Shown piece after piece: positions 9,855-20,461 of a stretch of 64,000 nucleotides of DNA. The stretch is taken from NCBI GenBank assembly GCA_021401465.1, contig JADDMT010000041.1, forward strand, positions 62,001 to 126,000, written 5' to 3'. The stretch is from Teratosphaeria epicoccoides (taxonomy: Eukaryota; Ascomycota; Dothideomycetes; Mycosphaerellales; Teratosphaeriaceae). A program made the position numbers and the translations under genes. Numbering within the stretch: the first letter of the stretch is position 1; the number at the start of each line of letters is the position of its first letter. The notes below the pieces were generated by a model. The model was not told where the DNA came from, made no database searches, and was given only the letters and a program-made list of their open reading frames with translations.

Positions 9855-10129
9855 AACACCTTTAGCAACCTGCATAGGGAGGCTTTTGCAGGTGCTTTGC
9901 AGGCCGCTTAAAGTACCTTCCCGAGCTATCACGCTTAGCAGTTCGTGCAGAATCCTAAATCTGTATGGATGAATGCTGCCAACTTGATTTGTAGGTTTAG
10001 TGAAGCTAGACTATTTCGAGAATCGGCTAAACTACCTCGAGCACCTACAAGGCCCTGCAGGTGCTCAGGCCACAATAGACAACTTCAGCAACCTGCATAG
10101 GGAGGCCTTTGCAGGTTGTTGAAGGTGTT
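9855..10129. mobile_element. MITE-like element, 275 bp, TA target duplication
   Basis: Terminal inverted repeats AACACCTTTAGCAACCTGCA (left) and AACACCTTCAACAACCTGCA (right, reverse strand), flanked by TA at 9853-9854 and 10130-10131, as for Tc1/mariner-type insertions. Each end also carries a near-identical direct copy of CAACCTGCATAGGGAGGC followed by TTTGCAGGT. The arms CAACCTGCA and TGCAGGTTG can therefore form a local hairpin. No transposase frame is present, so it is non-autonomous. It interrupts the dead MFS gene. Confidence 0.75.
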
Positions 10130-10636
10130 TAATGCTGGCTATATTGCGCAGTCCGCTCTTGAGTGAGAATCAAAGATAGCTGGAACGATTGCAGTACCAA
10201 CATTGGATCGATTGCTCACGGTTTGGGCTGCGTCAAAGCCGCCATACAAAACTGATGACTATCAGTACCATGAAACGTGATCTGGCGTGATGATTCAGAA
10301 TTTGCCCGGTCCGCGACCGGGGACCCATACATCCGGCAGCCGGCCCGCGCTTCCGCGCTACTGCCCGGGGCCCGGCACCGTTGGCCAGCAGCGCCGTGCA
10401 AATCAGCACGAATGGCGTGTAATAGCCCCATCCAGATCGCGGTCGCCACTCCGGCGGCCAGACCCATTGCTGCAAAGGGCACTAGCAACGTAGCATCATG
10501 CTCATGGACTGTGTTGCTCCTGCATCTTTAATGGCTTGAAACAAGGTATGCCAGGAGAGCGCTGTAAGGCTCAAAGATGACGGCAAGCTGCTAAATAGTT
10601 AGGTTAAGTGATTCTAATAAATCTATGCATTAATTT

Positions 10637-10726
10637 CTAGCTTATGTGACGCGGGGAAGTCAGCAGCAGATTCGCAAATAGCAAGTCTATTTTGATGATT
10701 CCCCTTCCTTACGTCACAGTGACTAG
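10637..10726. repeat. Small foldback / MITE-like repeat, 90 bp
   Basis: Imperfect inverted repeat bounded by CTAG on both sides. The left arm contains TGTGACGCGGGGAAG; the reverse-strand right arm contains TGTGACGTAAGGAAGGGGAA. It sits in an AT-rich stretch (10590-10740) next to the N-terminal MFS remnant. Possible TA duplication within the CTAG borders. Confidence 0.45.
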
Positions 10727-11279
10727 TTCTTTAGAGCAGCTAATCCCGCTTTACGGGGAAATTCTTTAGTAAAGTAGGAGGTAGCAAGACAAAGCTTGCC
10801 AACCAGATTACCAGATAGTAGAGCAGAGTAATTATCCCCCCTATAATGATTGGGGTGAATACCGTGCTCGCTGCGGTACTCCGCTGCTCGAGAATGTGAG
10901 GCGGTACCACGGCATTGTCTTGGAGTTTCAGGGGGACATAACGAGACCAGCGAAGAGCACCGCGCAATTTACCAGAAGCACAACGAGATTGTCGTTTGAC
11001 TACTCTTACTCTTGTCCCTCCCCACGCCAACCCCAAGACCAGGCAAACGATCGACGGCATGGGTTGTGTGGCTAGGATTGGGATGGCCTTGACGAGAATT
11101 ATCCGATCGAGTGCCGTGAGCATAACCGCAACGACTGCAGATATGATGTTCATGTAGCGGTCGATGCCGGCTGGGTACACAGGGGCTGCTGTGCAAGATT
11201 CATCTTGAGGTTGCTTGGACAATTCACTGCGGCAAGGTGTTGCCTGTCGACTGGGTACGTGGATCTTGCGAAGCTGCAC

Positions 11280-13571
11280 GAACCAATAGAAGCTAATGAA
11301 AGTGTCTTCGATCGACGTTCTGGAACAGTTGAGTTGCAGCTGTTCTTAATGTTTCATGGCTGAGCGGATCAAGGGCCTCGGAGCGCTAAAGTGTCTCTCG
11401 ACCGCTTCACCGGCTGCGATCACTGTGAGCCGATAGCGATGTTGGTGGAAGAGTCTGATCGACTGTCGCAACCCATGTTGGCGATCCTCAGCCCAACGCC
11501 TCCAAGGTTCTCATCGAGACAGGCCTCGAACGGCGCAAAGGAACTGCAAGGACGCCCATTCACACTGGGACCCATGAAGACCCAAGAATAGGAGGCGTCA
11601 AGCCGCTCTCCGCAAGTGTGCCAAAAGGACCGGCGGATGTTGCATGCTCGCAGCAGGTTTTAGCGATCAGCGATCAAGATATCGCGCCGGAGTATCAAAT
11701 CCGCACAATCTCCTAGGTCAGTGGTCAGCGAATGCGCGATTGGCGGGCTAGTGCGGCTCGGCCGACTGATCCGCAGGAGAGCTCTACAGAGCGTCTTCAC
11801 AATCCGGTCCGTCAGACGGCCGGCGATCATGGACATGCTACCTACAGTGAGTACACTGTAGTTAGCAAAGTGTGCGAACCCCTAGGATCTGGACTTATCG
11901 CCTGACTTGAGGCATGCATTGGTATCTAACACTAATACAGAGGGCGTGACACTACCTGCACGCACGAGCTCCCGCCCAGCTAATAACGCTGCGAACATCA
12001 AATCGCCTGCCATCAGTCACGGATGCTGTGGCTGCTCAGAAAACTTTCTTGGAGTACTTTCTTCGTCCGTGACAGATATGGAGTGGCTGCGCTGAGCCGA
12101 ATGACCCTGCAGCATGCCCGAAGAGGCGCGCTCAGCAATTAGCGGCTGCGCCTTGTTCTGTCCCATGTCTGACTGCGACTTGAGTCGGATCCGTGAGCTC
12201 TTCCTGGGTGACCAACGCATCTCAGTCGTCCCTTGGCAAGCTATCGGGTGTCCACACGCCATTATGCATGTGCTTCGCAATGCGGTGCAGGCGGAGTCTG
12301 GACGGAGGTCTGCCTTGGCGCTCGCCACGACAGTTCCCGACGGGGGGTTCCAGCCGACGCAGTCAAACGTGTTGGTGACCCGATCTTCGTTGCGCCACAG
12401 GTGGCTCGTGACCTCCGCTTTGACAGATAAATGGTGCCGGTGCTACCGTCGGATTGGGCGGGCATGGATTCTCGCACGTAGATTTTGTTTGGCTTTCTGA
12501 TCTTATAGGCGAAGCCAGGAGCTTTGCTAGACCAAAATCCACGAACCATTTCGAGCAACTGTCAGCGTATTGCATTAGTATGTGGCGAAAAGAGAGGATT
12601 CGATTTTAGATTCATCTGACTTACGCAAATCCTGCACAACTGTAGCATCTTGGGATGCGTAGCAGAGCATGAGACTTCGTTGAACTCATCCAAAGGCGCA
12701 CAGGAAGCTCGACTCCTTGCTACCACGACGTAGGGCCATCCGCCAGGTGTGTGATATTGCCATGCAAAGTCGGATTGCAGCTGGTCCAAGAGGGCGGTGA
12801 TGATCAGGCGGCATTTTGAGATGCAGGTCTCAGCTCTGACGATCGACGGGCAGTCCATAGTCGCACATGACAATGTATCATATCTGGGCTGACGAAGGCG
12901 TTACATATTGGTGCAAGTGGAATGGCATCAAAGGGCCACAAAGAATTGGATCTGAAAGCATCAACGCGAACGGACTGCTCGTTGACGGTATATGCATACA
13001 AGACGGACTCCGATTTCGAGTTTACGAGATGCTCGAACAGAAAATCTCCTGGCCCCCTGCCACAAGGGCGCACGCGACATATCGCCTCGCGCGCCGTGTC
13101 GGACCGGCGCAATTGTCAAGCATTGACCTCGATCGCAGCTGATTCATCAGACGTTTCACCACATGCTCAAACATCATGACGCGACTGAGCCACCACCACG
13201 TGTTCCTCCCCCGCTAACAAGGGTTTGTGTTGTTTAGAGTTCAAGAAGACATGCGCCTTCGTCCCGCCGTCTTCACGAGGCCGCGTGGCTTCGTTGCAAT
13301 TGTCTCAGACCTCCGGAAATACGATGGCCATGCTGCAGTGGCCCTCGTGATGATCGACACATGATGTGATATGTGCATTGCTTCCCGGGGCGGCCGCATA
13401 GATGACGCGCACCGGGACTCACGTGGCCTTGCTTGCGTCCGCTTGAACCTTGCGGTGATGAGGATTTCTATGTGCTGCCATCGTCGGACATTGCCCAGCT
13501 CTAGTGATACAGATCCGTTCTTACCAGAACGACAATTATATTCGCTGATTTGCCAGCACATCCAAGCAGGT
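11280..13571. other. Gene-poor stretch, no supported gene
   Basis: Several minus-strand frames of about 100 codons (12262-12558, 12562-12873, 12804-13112) are open, but they share no splice model I could join and match no family I know. One carries FLFEHLVNSKSESVLYAYTV, which looks protein-like. It may be the remnant of a gene. Confidence 0.4.
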
Positions 13572-14705
13572 TTATGCAGCGCACCCCAGCCTGCTCTCAA
13601 CCACTTGTATAGTGTACTGCATTTTTGTCCTCAGGAACGAGTCCAGGACACGATAGACCCTTCCCCCTTCACCCGTTGACTTCCCGAAATCCATGCTGCC
13701 AAAATTTGCGTGATACTGCGAGACGACTTCAGAAAGCTTTTGCAATTGGCGAAGCACTAGCTGGTGCTTCATCGCCCATCTCGTCTCCTCGTCAGGCACA
13801 TATGCCCCAAATGCCAGCGTGTGATCGGCGACGCTCTCTTTAGCAAGGAACCTGCCATCGGGGAGCTCGGTGTGAGGGTCCCGGAGGTGGATGACCGCTT
13901 GGTACCAGGCCAATACTTTTGACAGCAGAAGGCCAACGAGGAGAGGTAGATAGAAGTCCTTCGGACAGGAACAGCACAGAAGCTTTTCTGTGTTGCTGAT
14001 AGCCATGCAGCAAACTTGCAGCACCTGATCGATACCCGGAGCGTTCTCGCAGGTATGTCCTGCCACTGGACCTTGCAGAGCGTGGAGGCTATTCAGCGTG
14101 TCCGTTGCCAACTTGAAGCAGCCGTCGGCCGTAGGCATCGCAGATGGCGACCCTGGAAGTGGCTCAGATGCAGAAACATCAAGTGGCGACACTGGCATGC
14201 AATACGGCTCGAAGTAAGGCTTTGTTTGCCCGAAGTCGAATGATTCGTCATGGCTCCGAGGTGTATGAAGCATACCGAAGTTGTCGAGTATACTGCCCTC
14301 GGCAGGATGGAAGCCATCCGGCGCCATGCCGATCCGTGGTAATGAGTGGTCTCCGCAAGTCCTTGCTGTGTAGGGATGTTCGTTTGGTACAATGTTTGGA
14401 TATGGGGACGGCCGTCGGCTCGTGTGTCGTGACGGTGTCGGCGGCGACAGGTTTGGCAAGATAGCGGTGTTGGCTGTGGTCGGTGCAGGTGAATGCAACG
14501 GTCGCCCAGAGCTTTGCTGCAAGCTTGCGGCTCTCCGATTCAGCAATTGACGGGAGCGAGGGGGCTTGCCCGCTCGCATGGACCTGCTATAGTGACAGTC
14601 TCGTCCGTTTGCTTGACATCTCGAACATTTGGGTTTGTCACCGCTGCACTTGGTCTTCGTAGCGGAGCATTGGTCGCAAGCTGCTCTCAATTTGGGTTCC
14701 GGCAT
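13572..14705 (-). CDS. AflR-like Zn2Cys6 transcription factor
   Basis: Binuclear zinc cluster activator of the AflR family, whose members switch on fungal polyketide and other secondary-metabolite clusters. One uninterrupted frame of 377 residues. The zinc cluster is at the extreme N-terminus with cysteines 10, 13, 20, 27, 30 and 37 (CDQCSATKTKC...CSRCQANGRDC), followed by a basic linker (RSMRAGKPPRSRQ). A Pro/Ser/Thr-rich centre follows. From about residue 200 comes the AflR C-terminal domain: LLCCSCPKDFYLPLLVGLLL, then LAFGAYVPDEETRWAMKHQLV and GRVYRVLDSFLRTKMQYTI. The frame is intact although its neighbours have decayed. No polyketide synthase lies in the window, so its targets are unknown. 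The start is the ATG ten codons before the first cysteine. Confidence 0.88.
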   Translation of the reverse strand: MPEPKLRAACDQCSATKTKCSGDKPKCSRCQANGRDCHYSRSMRAGKPPRSRQLLNRRAASLQQSSGRPLHSPAPTTANTAILPNLSPPTPSRHTSRRPSPYPNIVPNEHPYTARTCGDHSLPRIGMAPDGFHPAEGSILDNFGMLHTPRSHDESFDFGQTKPYFEPYCMPVSPLDVSASEPLPGSPSAMPTADGCFKLATDTLNSLHALQGPVAGHTCENAPGIDQVLQVCCMAISNTEKLLCCSCPKDFYLPLLVGLLLSKVLAWYQAVIHLRDPHTELPDGRFLAKESVADHTLAFGAYVPDEETRWAMKHQLVLRQLQKLSEVVSQYHANFGSMDFGKSTGEGGRVYRVLDSFLRTKMQYTIQVVESRLGCAA

Positions 14706-16826
14706 TGCGGTGGTGACCTGAATACCGCTGACGGAGAGGTGCGAAGTCGCGATGCGCAGGTAAGGCCACCGCTCTGGGAAGTCGGGAGGACTTCCGGTCT
14801 AATCATATGAGCCTACTTTTCGATGCTCCTTGGGACTTCAGCCAAGGCTGAGGTCTATCTGGATTAGCCATCGTGAGACGGCTGAGTCTGTTGTTCCTGA
14901 TTACCACGTCTCAATGTCTGAGGTATACATATACTCATTGGGGAAGTGTTGGCCCCACGAGCAGCTTGAACTGTGGGCCGGCATGCGGTTTACAGGATAG
15001 ACCCAGGTCCGTCCAGCGGGGGAGCAACTCAGCATTGGCGAGGCTTGGCTTTGTCGCAGGTTTTGGTGTGCCGCAGCAGACCCGTTGTCCAACACGAATG
15101 AGGGCGCAGGCGGGACAATGTGGAAGATCGATGCGCGATAGGCACGTAACTTAACCTTGTCTAAGCACGTGGCTGCCAGGCCCACGCCCAAATTTGGTCC
15201 GACTGAGTCTCCGACGCAAAGATAGCTTTTTGGTCTCACGCCCCTGGGCGGTGGAAGAACGGTTCCAGATTTATTTGCGAGTCGACTGGGAGGTCAACCC
15301 TCGGGAAAGTCCTTGCCTTTGTGATCTGGTGTGCGAGCTCTGAGCCGCATCGACTTTGTTGTCTAGACGTGCTCACCGGGCAGTGGATTCAAGAGGACCA
15401 GGTTGGCGAATCGCCACAGAATTCCTAAGCACCGACCACCAAGTACTCCACTTCATGCTTCCTCAGCCTCCCATGTGGTCCGGTGATCGCCGTCGATTAC
15501 ATAACGACGTTAGGACCTGGGAGATGATTGTCCGAGCACCAGGAAGGATGATTGGGTTTCTGTGGGGCTCCACAGATGAACGACCAATTAGCGATGAGCA
15601 GCTGACCCGTTTACTATCCGCAGAAGCCCGTGCCGAGAATGTCTCTGTAGCAGCCCCCCTCTCCCCCTGATTTGTTCGCCGACTGGAGGATTTGGCACAT
15701 GTAGCTGTCCTCAGTTCGTCGCAGATGGCATATAAGAAGCGCTAGAGCTGTGCATGCCAATGGCAGAATGCCAGGAGGCCAGTCAGGGGCATTGGGACCT
15801 CAAGACGGAGCTGTGCTGGTGGTAGGTCCTTTACTCCTTCGTCAGCCACGATGCTAGCGGTGCAGAGCCGTCGAACACTTCGTCACCTGGCAGCATCGCA
15901 ATTTGCAGGTGGTGGTACTGGCTTGTTTGATTAGCTAGAAGCGCTCTTGAACGTGAGAAACACTTCATGCGTGAGGAACTCGTCCATCCGTTCCAGGAAA
16001 GCCATTGACCCGATGCACTGGCCAGATGCCGTGCTTTTGTTTCCCATGAAGGGTTGGTAGGTCATCGCTGTCGAAAATTGGCGATACATGTGATCCCTCT
16101 CCCAGCGGCTGTCTCGGACGCTTCATGGCCACATCAACAAGGGAACACATCATGTCCCAGGCGCAGGCACTGTGCTTTGCGAAGGTGGAAGGTGAGGATG
16201 TGAAGTCCCCTCGCTTTTATGTCAGCCGCGCAACAAATGACGGGACGATTGACTGTTCGCACGGCGTCCGGCGGACACCGAAAAGTCCAGACCAGCAGAA
16301 GGACTTATTGGCTGATGAGCAGCGCTCAAGGGACGGCCGTGCGGTTCGGTAGCCGCTTCGACGAGGGTCGATGATGCCTCCACTGGGTACTACTGTACGG
16401 TTGAGATGACACTCCGCCCCGTGAAGTCGGCCGGGCCAGCCAGCCATAGCGGACCGAGGCACCTTCTCTGACGGAGCGTTCACGACGACAGGAACCTGCA
16501 TGTGTGTACTGCCGCGTGCTGAGGTCATCCTATGAACCACTATGTTCCTCGCCCTACTTGACCGTGTTGAGATGCGATGACTATGGGCTGTCAGGCTCAT
16601 GAAATCAGCAGACGTTGCCATTGGCGACTGTCCAGGTCATCGTGACCGTCTCACCGGATCTCTCTGCGCTGCCGACACATTTTATCACGCCGATGACGGC
16701 AGCTGATGTGTGTCGTGGTCATGATCTGCAATTAGGCTAATAGCAAGACAAGAACCTCGACTAGGCCCCAGCCTGCGACTGGACTCATCAATTGGTTTGG
16801 CGGAAACACATTGATCTTCGCTCCAG
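14706..16826. other. Intergenic, no supported gene
   Basis: About 2.1 kb. The frame at 15356-15670 (plus) and a few frames near 16100-16600 are open for 70-134 codons without a recognised domain or codon-level support. Confidence 0.4.
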
Positions 16827-17997
16827 ATGTCTCCTTCCGCTATGACGGACGGCCGCTGCTACAGTATTGCCACTATACCGGCGGACGGCATCGGACCAGA
16901 AGTTATCGGCGCGGGTGTAGAGGTATTGAAGGCACTAGCGAAGGCCTCCTCAGGCTTCAAGCTCGAATTCGAAGACTATGATTGGAGTTCCACGACATAC
17001 TCAAGACTGGGCCACTACATTCCAGAGGGCGGCTTAGAGAAGCTGAAGAGACATGACGCAATTCTGTTCGGAGCAGTTGGTGCACCTGGTAGGTCCCTTA
17101 CCCCAGACCCATTGTTGAGAAGGAGTACGATGTTGAGGCGTTGCAGATGTACCGGATCACATCTCCCTATGGGGGCTTCGCTTAGCCATCTGTCAGCCGC
17201 TGCAGCAGTATGCCAACGTGCGACCAACGAAGATCCTAGCCGGCACACAATCACCTCTCCGCAATGCAAAGACCGGCGATCTCGACTGGGTGATCATTCG
17301 CGAAAACAGTGAGGGAGAGTACGCAGGGCAAGGCGGTCGGACGCATCGTGGCCAGCCGTGGGAGACTTCGACAGAGGTTGCGATTTTCACTCGTCATGGC
17401 GTGGAGCGTCTGATCAGGTTTGCATTTGAGACAGCGCACAGTCGCCCAAAGAAGCACTTGACCGTGGTCAGTAAGTCCAATGCGCAGAGGAACGGCATGG
17501 TAATGTGGGATGAAATCGCAGCAGAAGTGGCAAAGGACTTTCCGAACGTGCATACCGACAAGATGCTCGTCGATGCCATGACCTGCCGGATGGTGTTGCA
17601 GCCGAATACTCTCGACACAATTGTCGCCACCAATCTGCACGCCGACATCCTTTCAGACCTGGCTGCTGCTTTGGCTGGCTCGATCGGGATTGCACCGACA
17701 TCCAACTTGGATCCCACGAGGAAGAATCCGAGCATGTTTGAGCCGATTCACGGTTCAGCGTTTGACATCACCGGCAAAGGCATTGCCAACCCGGTCGGTA
17801 CATTCTGGACCGCTGCAGAGATGATGCGGTGGTTGGGAGAGGAAGCCGCAGCGGATAAGCTGATGGAGTGTATCGAGGCTGTCTGCGGGCAAGGAATTGT
17901 GACCAAGGATCTCGGAGGTCAGGCTAGTACGAAGGAAGTCACTGATACTGTGATCAGAGAGATTGCGAAGTCCGGCTGCAAGACCCCGACGTCCTAG
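16827..17997 (+). CDS. Tartrate / D-malate dehydrogenase (isopropylmalate dehydrogenase superfamily)
   Basis: NAD-dependent, metal-requiring hydroxyacid oxidative decarboxylase of the TtuC/DmlA type. Exons 16827-17088 and 17147-17997 flank a 58-nt intron (GTAGGT...TTGCAG) and encode about 370 residues, close to the family's usual 350-360. The first exon ends AILFGAVGAP and the second begins DVPDHISLWGLRLAICQ, the expected continuation. Other blocks: IPADGIGPEVIGAGVEVL (nucleotide-binding start), VRPTKILAGTQSPL, DWVIIRENSEGEYAGQGG, the lysine block LTVVSKSNAQRNG, DKMLVDAMTCRMVLQPNTLD and DLAAALAGSIGIAPTSNLDP (metal and substrate residues), and MFEPIHGSAFDITGKG. It is intact between decayed neighbours. 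The SLWGLR substrate loop argues against leuB and isocitrate dehydrogenase. Confidence 0.9.
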
Positions 17998-18541
17998 ACC
18001 TGACTAATCTAGTCCGAGACCGTTCGAGTCTGATCGAAGCTCAATCAACAACATAGCTCAGTGCCGCCCAACAACAGGACTCCAACGTATGTGCACTGTC
18101 CGTGCCTGCAGACCTGCCTGCAATCGCGAAGTTGTGTACCGGAAAGCTTCGTTCAGGACAAGTTCGAAGCTTACAATCTACCGTTGGGAGCATAACGCTC
18201 GCCACAGTCAAGACCTGCTCTGATACGGCTTGCGAGTAGCTCTCTGCCGCCATGTCAACTCCGCTCCCTTGACGGCATCCTGTAGCCCGCTTTCCTCAAC
18301 ATGCAGATACTTGAACAGCGGATCATGTACTGTTACAGCTCGCTTCGTGCAGCTGCCGTTCAACAATGGCTGGTCCGGCATTCCGATGATCATCATTTCG
18401 ACCGAGCTCTCTAGTACCACGCCGCTCGCTTTCTCATCGTCAAGCAGCTGATTGTAAGCAAGAGTGATTGTCGAAATCGGCGTGATACTGCTTAACGAAT
18501 CAGATTAATGTTTTCTGCGGCGACCTCAGCTTTCTGTTGAC

Positions 18542-19232
18542 TTACTTCTCTTTACCAGCAGCAGCGGCGATCTCTAGTGGCACAATAGCTGTGTCGACGA
18601 TACCAGGCACTACGCAATTGATCCTGATACTATCCTTGGCTCTCAGCACCGGCGAAATTCCTCGGATAAAGTTCACAACCGCGGCTCTTGCGCCTTTGTA
18701 TTCGTAACACGCTGGATGAGGATGTACAGCGGCGACCCTGGCCGTCGCGACGATTAAGCCAACAGGTCTTGGCCTGTTCTGTTGCATGAAGTGGATCGCC
18801 AGCTGAGTACCGTATAAAACGCCTTTCCGGTCGACATCCGTGCACAACATGTCTGGAGCCAGCGGTACCGCAGTCGATTATAGGTGATCGAGGATTTACA
18901 GAGAGCTTCTGTTGCAGATACCGGCGTTGGCACAGAGTGCGTCGATTCGACCTCTTTGATCAAACAATGCTTGAAAGGTCGCCGCTTGCGACTCGTAGGA
19001 CGACACATCGGTGTAGAAGAAATTGGCTTTTGGACCCATTGTCTGCGGAGAGAATCTTGTTCTCTCGAATATCCGCCACGGCGATCCACCATCCCGGGAT
19101 ACCAGATCACGCGCAAGGGCTTCTCCCATGTCAGACCGCTCGATCGGTCAGCTCAAGACTCTTCATGCCCCTAGGAATGCAAGACCGGAATACCGGAGCG
19201 CGAGTAACGATCGCGACCTTCCTCCTCGATTG
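18542..19232 (-). pseudogene. Short-chain dehydrogenase/reductase pseudogene
   Basis: SDR fold recognisable but broken. The N-terminus MAATEPQSRRKVAIVT is followed by garbage where the glycine motif should be. MGEALARDLVSR then continues as GWWIAVADIRENKILSADNG only after a frameshift. ANFFYTDVSSYESQAATFQ and the NAG motif (DALCANAGI) lie in the first frame again. A stop follows CNRSSL, and LLCTDVDRKGVLYGTQLAIHF resumes in the other frame. The catalytic YxxxK survives as YEYKGARAAVV, although a usual YxxxK would be spaced differently. No splice sites explain the shifts. Either a decayed gene or, less likely, sequencing errors. Confidence 0.75.
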
Positions 19233-20461
19233 GGGTTCTGTGGCGGCCATGGCTGCAATCCTGAACTGGTAGAAAGTGTTGTGTTGTACTTCATGATTAA
19301 AGTCTCTGGCTGTTTGGCTTGGGCGGAAGTCATGACTGAGGACTTGAACAGGGAATGGCAAGCTTGACCGCACATATACCATTGCCTGACGAGCCGTCGC
19401 AGTGTCGGACATGCTTGATGAAAAGGCGGTGCTGTCATTTCCAGAAGACCTAAGAGGTGTGACAAGCATTGCACGCTACGTTGCAGCTGGCAGGCTGCCT
19501 CAGATGTCTGCACGCCCTACGGAGTATTGTGCTCCAGGTGGACTCAGGAACCTGCAAGTACCGCCGTCCCAGGACATCTTAGGCGAGATCTTTTTGGCTT
19601 TGCCGGTGGTCTGGTAACATGTCGTGCATAGCCCAACCGCTGCCAACGAGCCCTGGTCTGTGTCATATCCGACCACAGCGCGATGGACCTGTATATTCGC
19701 GATCATCGAAAATGGACTCGTAACAGAGCTGGTGCCTGAGGAACCTGTGCAACGCTCCGTATGACATATCGCACTTTGGCCCGGCTGCGGCGACTGACGC
19801 TACCTTCAGCCTCATGCCTTGGCTTCAAACTAGATTGCGTGTCCTCCTGTCAAAGCAGATACTGGATGGATTAAGCGCGCATCGAACGACTGTGCCATTT
19901 GCAAGTCGTGACTCTGTAGGTCACTGCCCCAATAGCTAGCGAGAGACTAGATAGCCTCGCGCAGCGCCACATCGAGAATCGATTGCAGACCATCATGCTT
20001 GTGCTGTGACGACGGAGCGTCTTCGATTCGGTCCACCTGTATTTGCCGCTGCAGGAACGTATCCGCGGTAAGATGGCGGACCCTCAAATCGTACGAATGC
20101 TGGAGGGTGATTGCCATGTCGTCTAGCCTTTGTTCGTGCTGCTTGTAGTATCTGTATCCGGAGCAGGGCAACCATGGCTTAGAAGTAGGAAACAACCAAA
20201 TGGCCTTCACAGCAGGTGGAAATGCGCGCGCGACGTAACCACATACGAGTTGCGATTTGACGTTTCTGACAAAAGTGGAGATACCGTATCGAGCATGTCG
20301 TCCGAACGAACATACCTTCCGAAAGTGGCGTTGCAATACCAAGTACGCCTGAGCAAGAAGATTATGGAAGGCTCCTCTCTGAAAATTGCGCCAGTGCACG
20401 GCTGAGCGCAGCTGGATGATGTATGTGAGCTCGTAGCTAGAAATGATTGGTGCAGGTCACC
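19233..20461. other. Intergenic, no supported gene
   Basis: A 150-codon minus-strand frame (19947-20399) downstream of the Smp3 gene begins with GTG and resembles nothing I know. Treated as chance or a 3' flank. Confidence 0.4.

Larger units (their letters stand above)
9533..11279 (-). pseudogene. MFS transporter pseudogene, insertion-disrupted
   Basis: Remnants of a fungal drug/toxin-efflux major facilitator lie collinear on the minus strand. At 10740-11279 there is an N-terminal piece resembling the first transmembrane segment (VVAVMLTALDRIILVKAIP) plus a scrap resembling a middle segment. At 10233-10475 there is GYYTPFVLICTALLANGAG, a typical late membrane helix, in two conflicting frames. 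At 9533-9868 is the C-terminus (AAYIHAVTGMFFVAGVTRAL...EWKSARREK). The 275-bp MITE-like element sits between the last two pieces and a 90-bp foldback next to the first. Efflux pumps like this are often encoded in toxin or metabolite clusters. Confidence 0.7.

Noticed and set aside
12262..13112. Cluster of minus-strand frames near 12.3-13.1 kb
   Set aside because: Some protein-like phrases, but no consistent gene model or family.
19947..20399. 150-codon minus-strand frame downstream of Smp3
   Set aside because: Starts with GTG, no domain, and composition not convincing.
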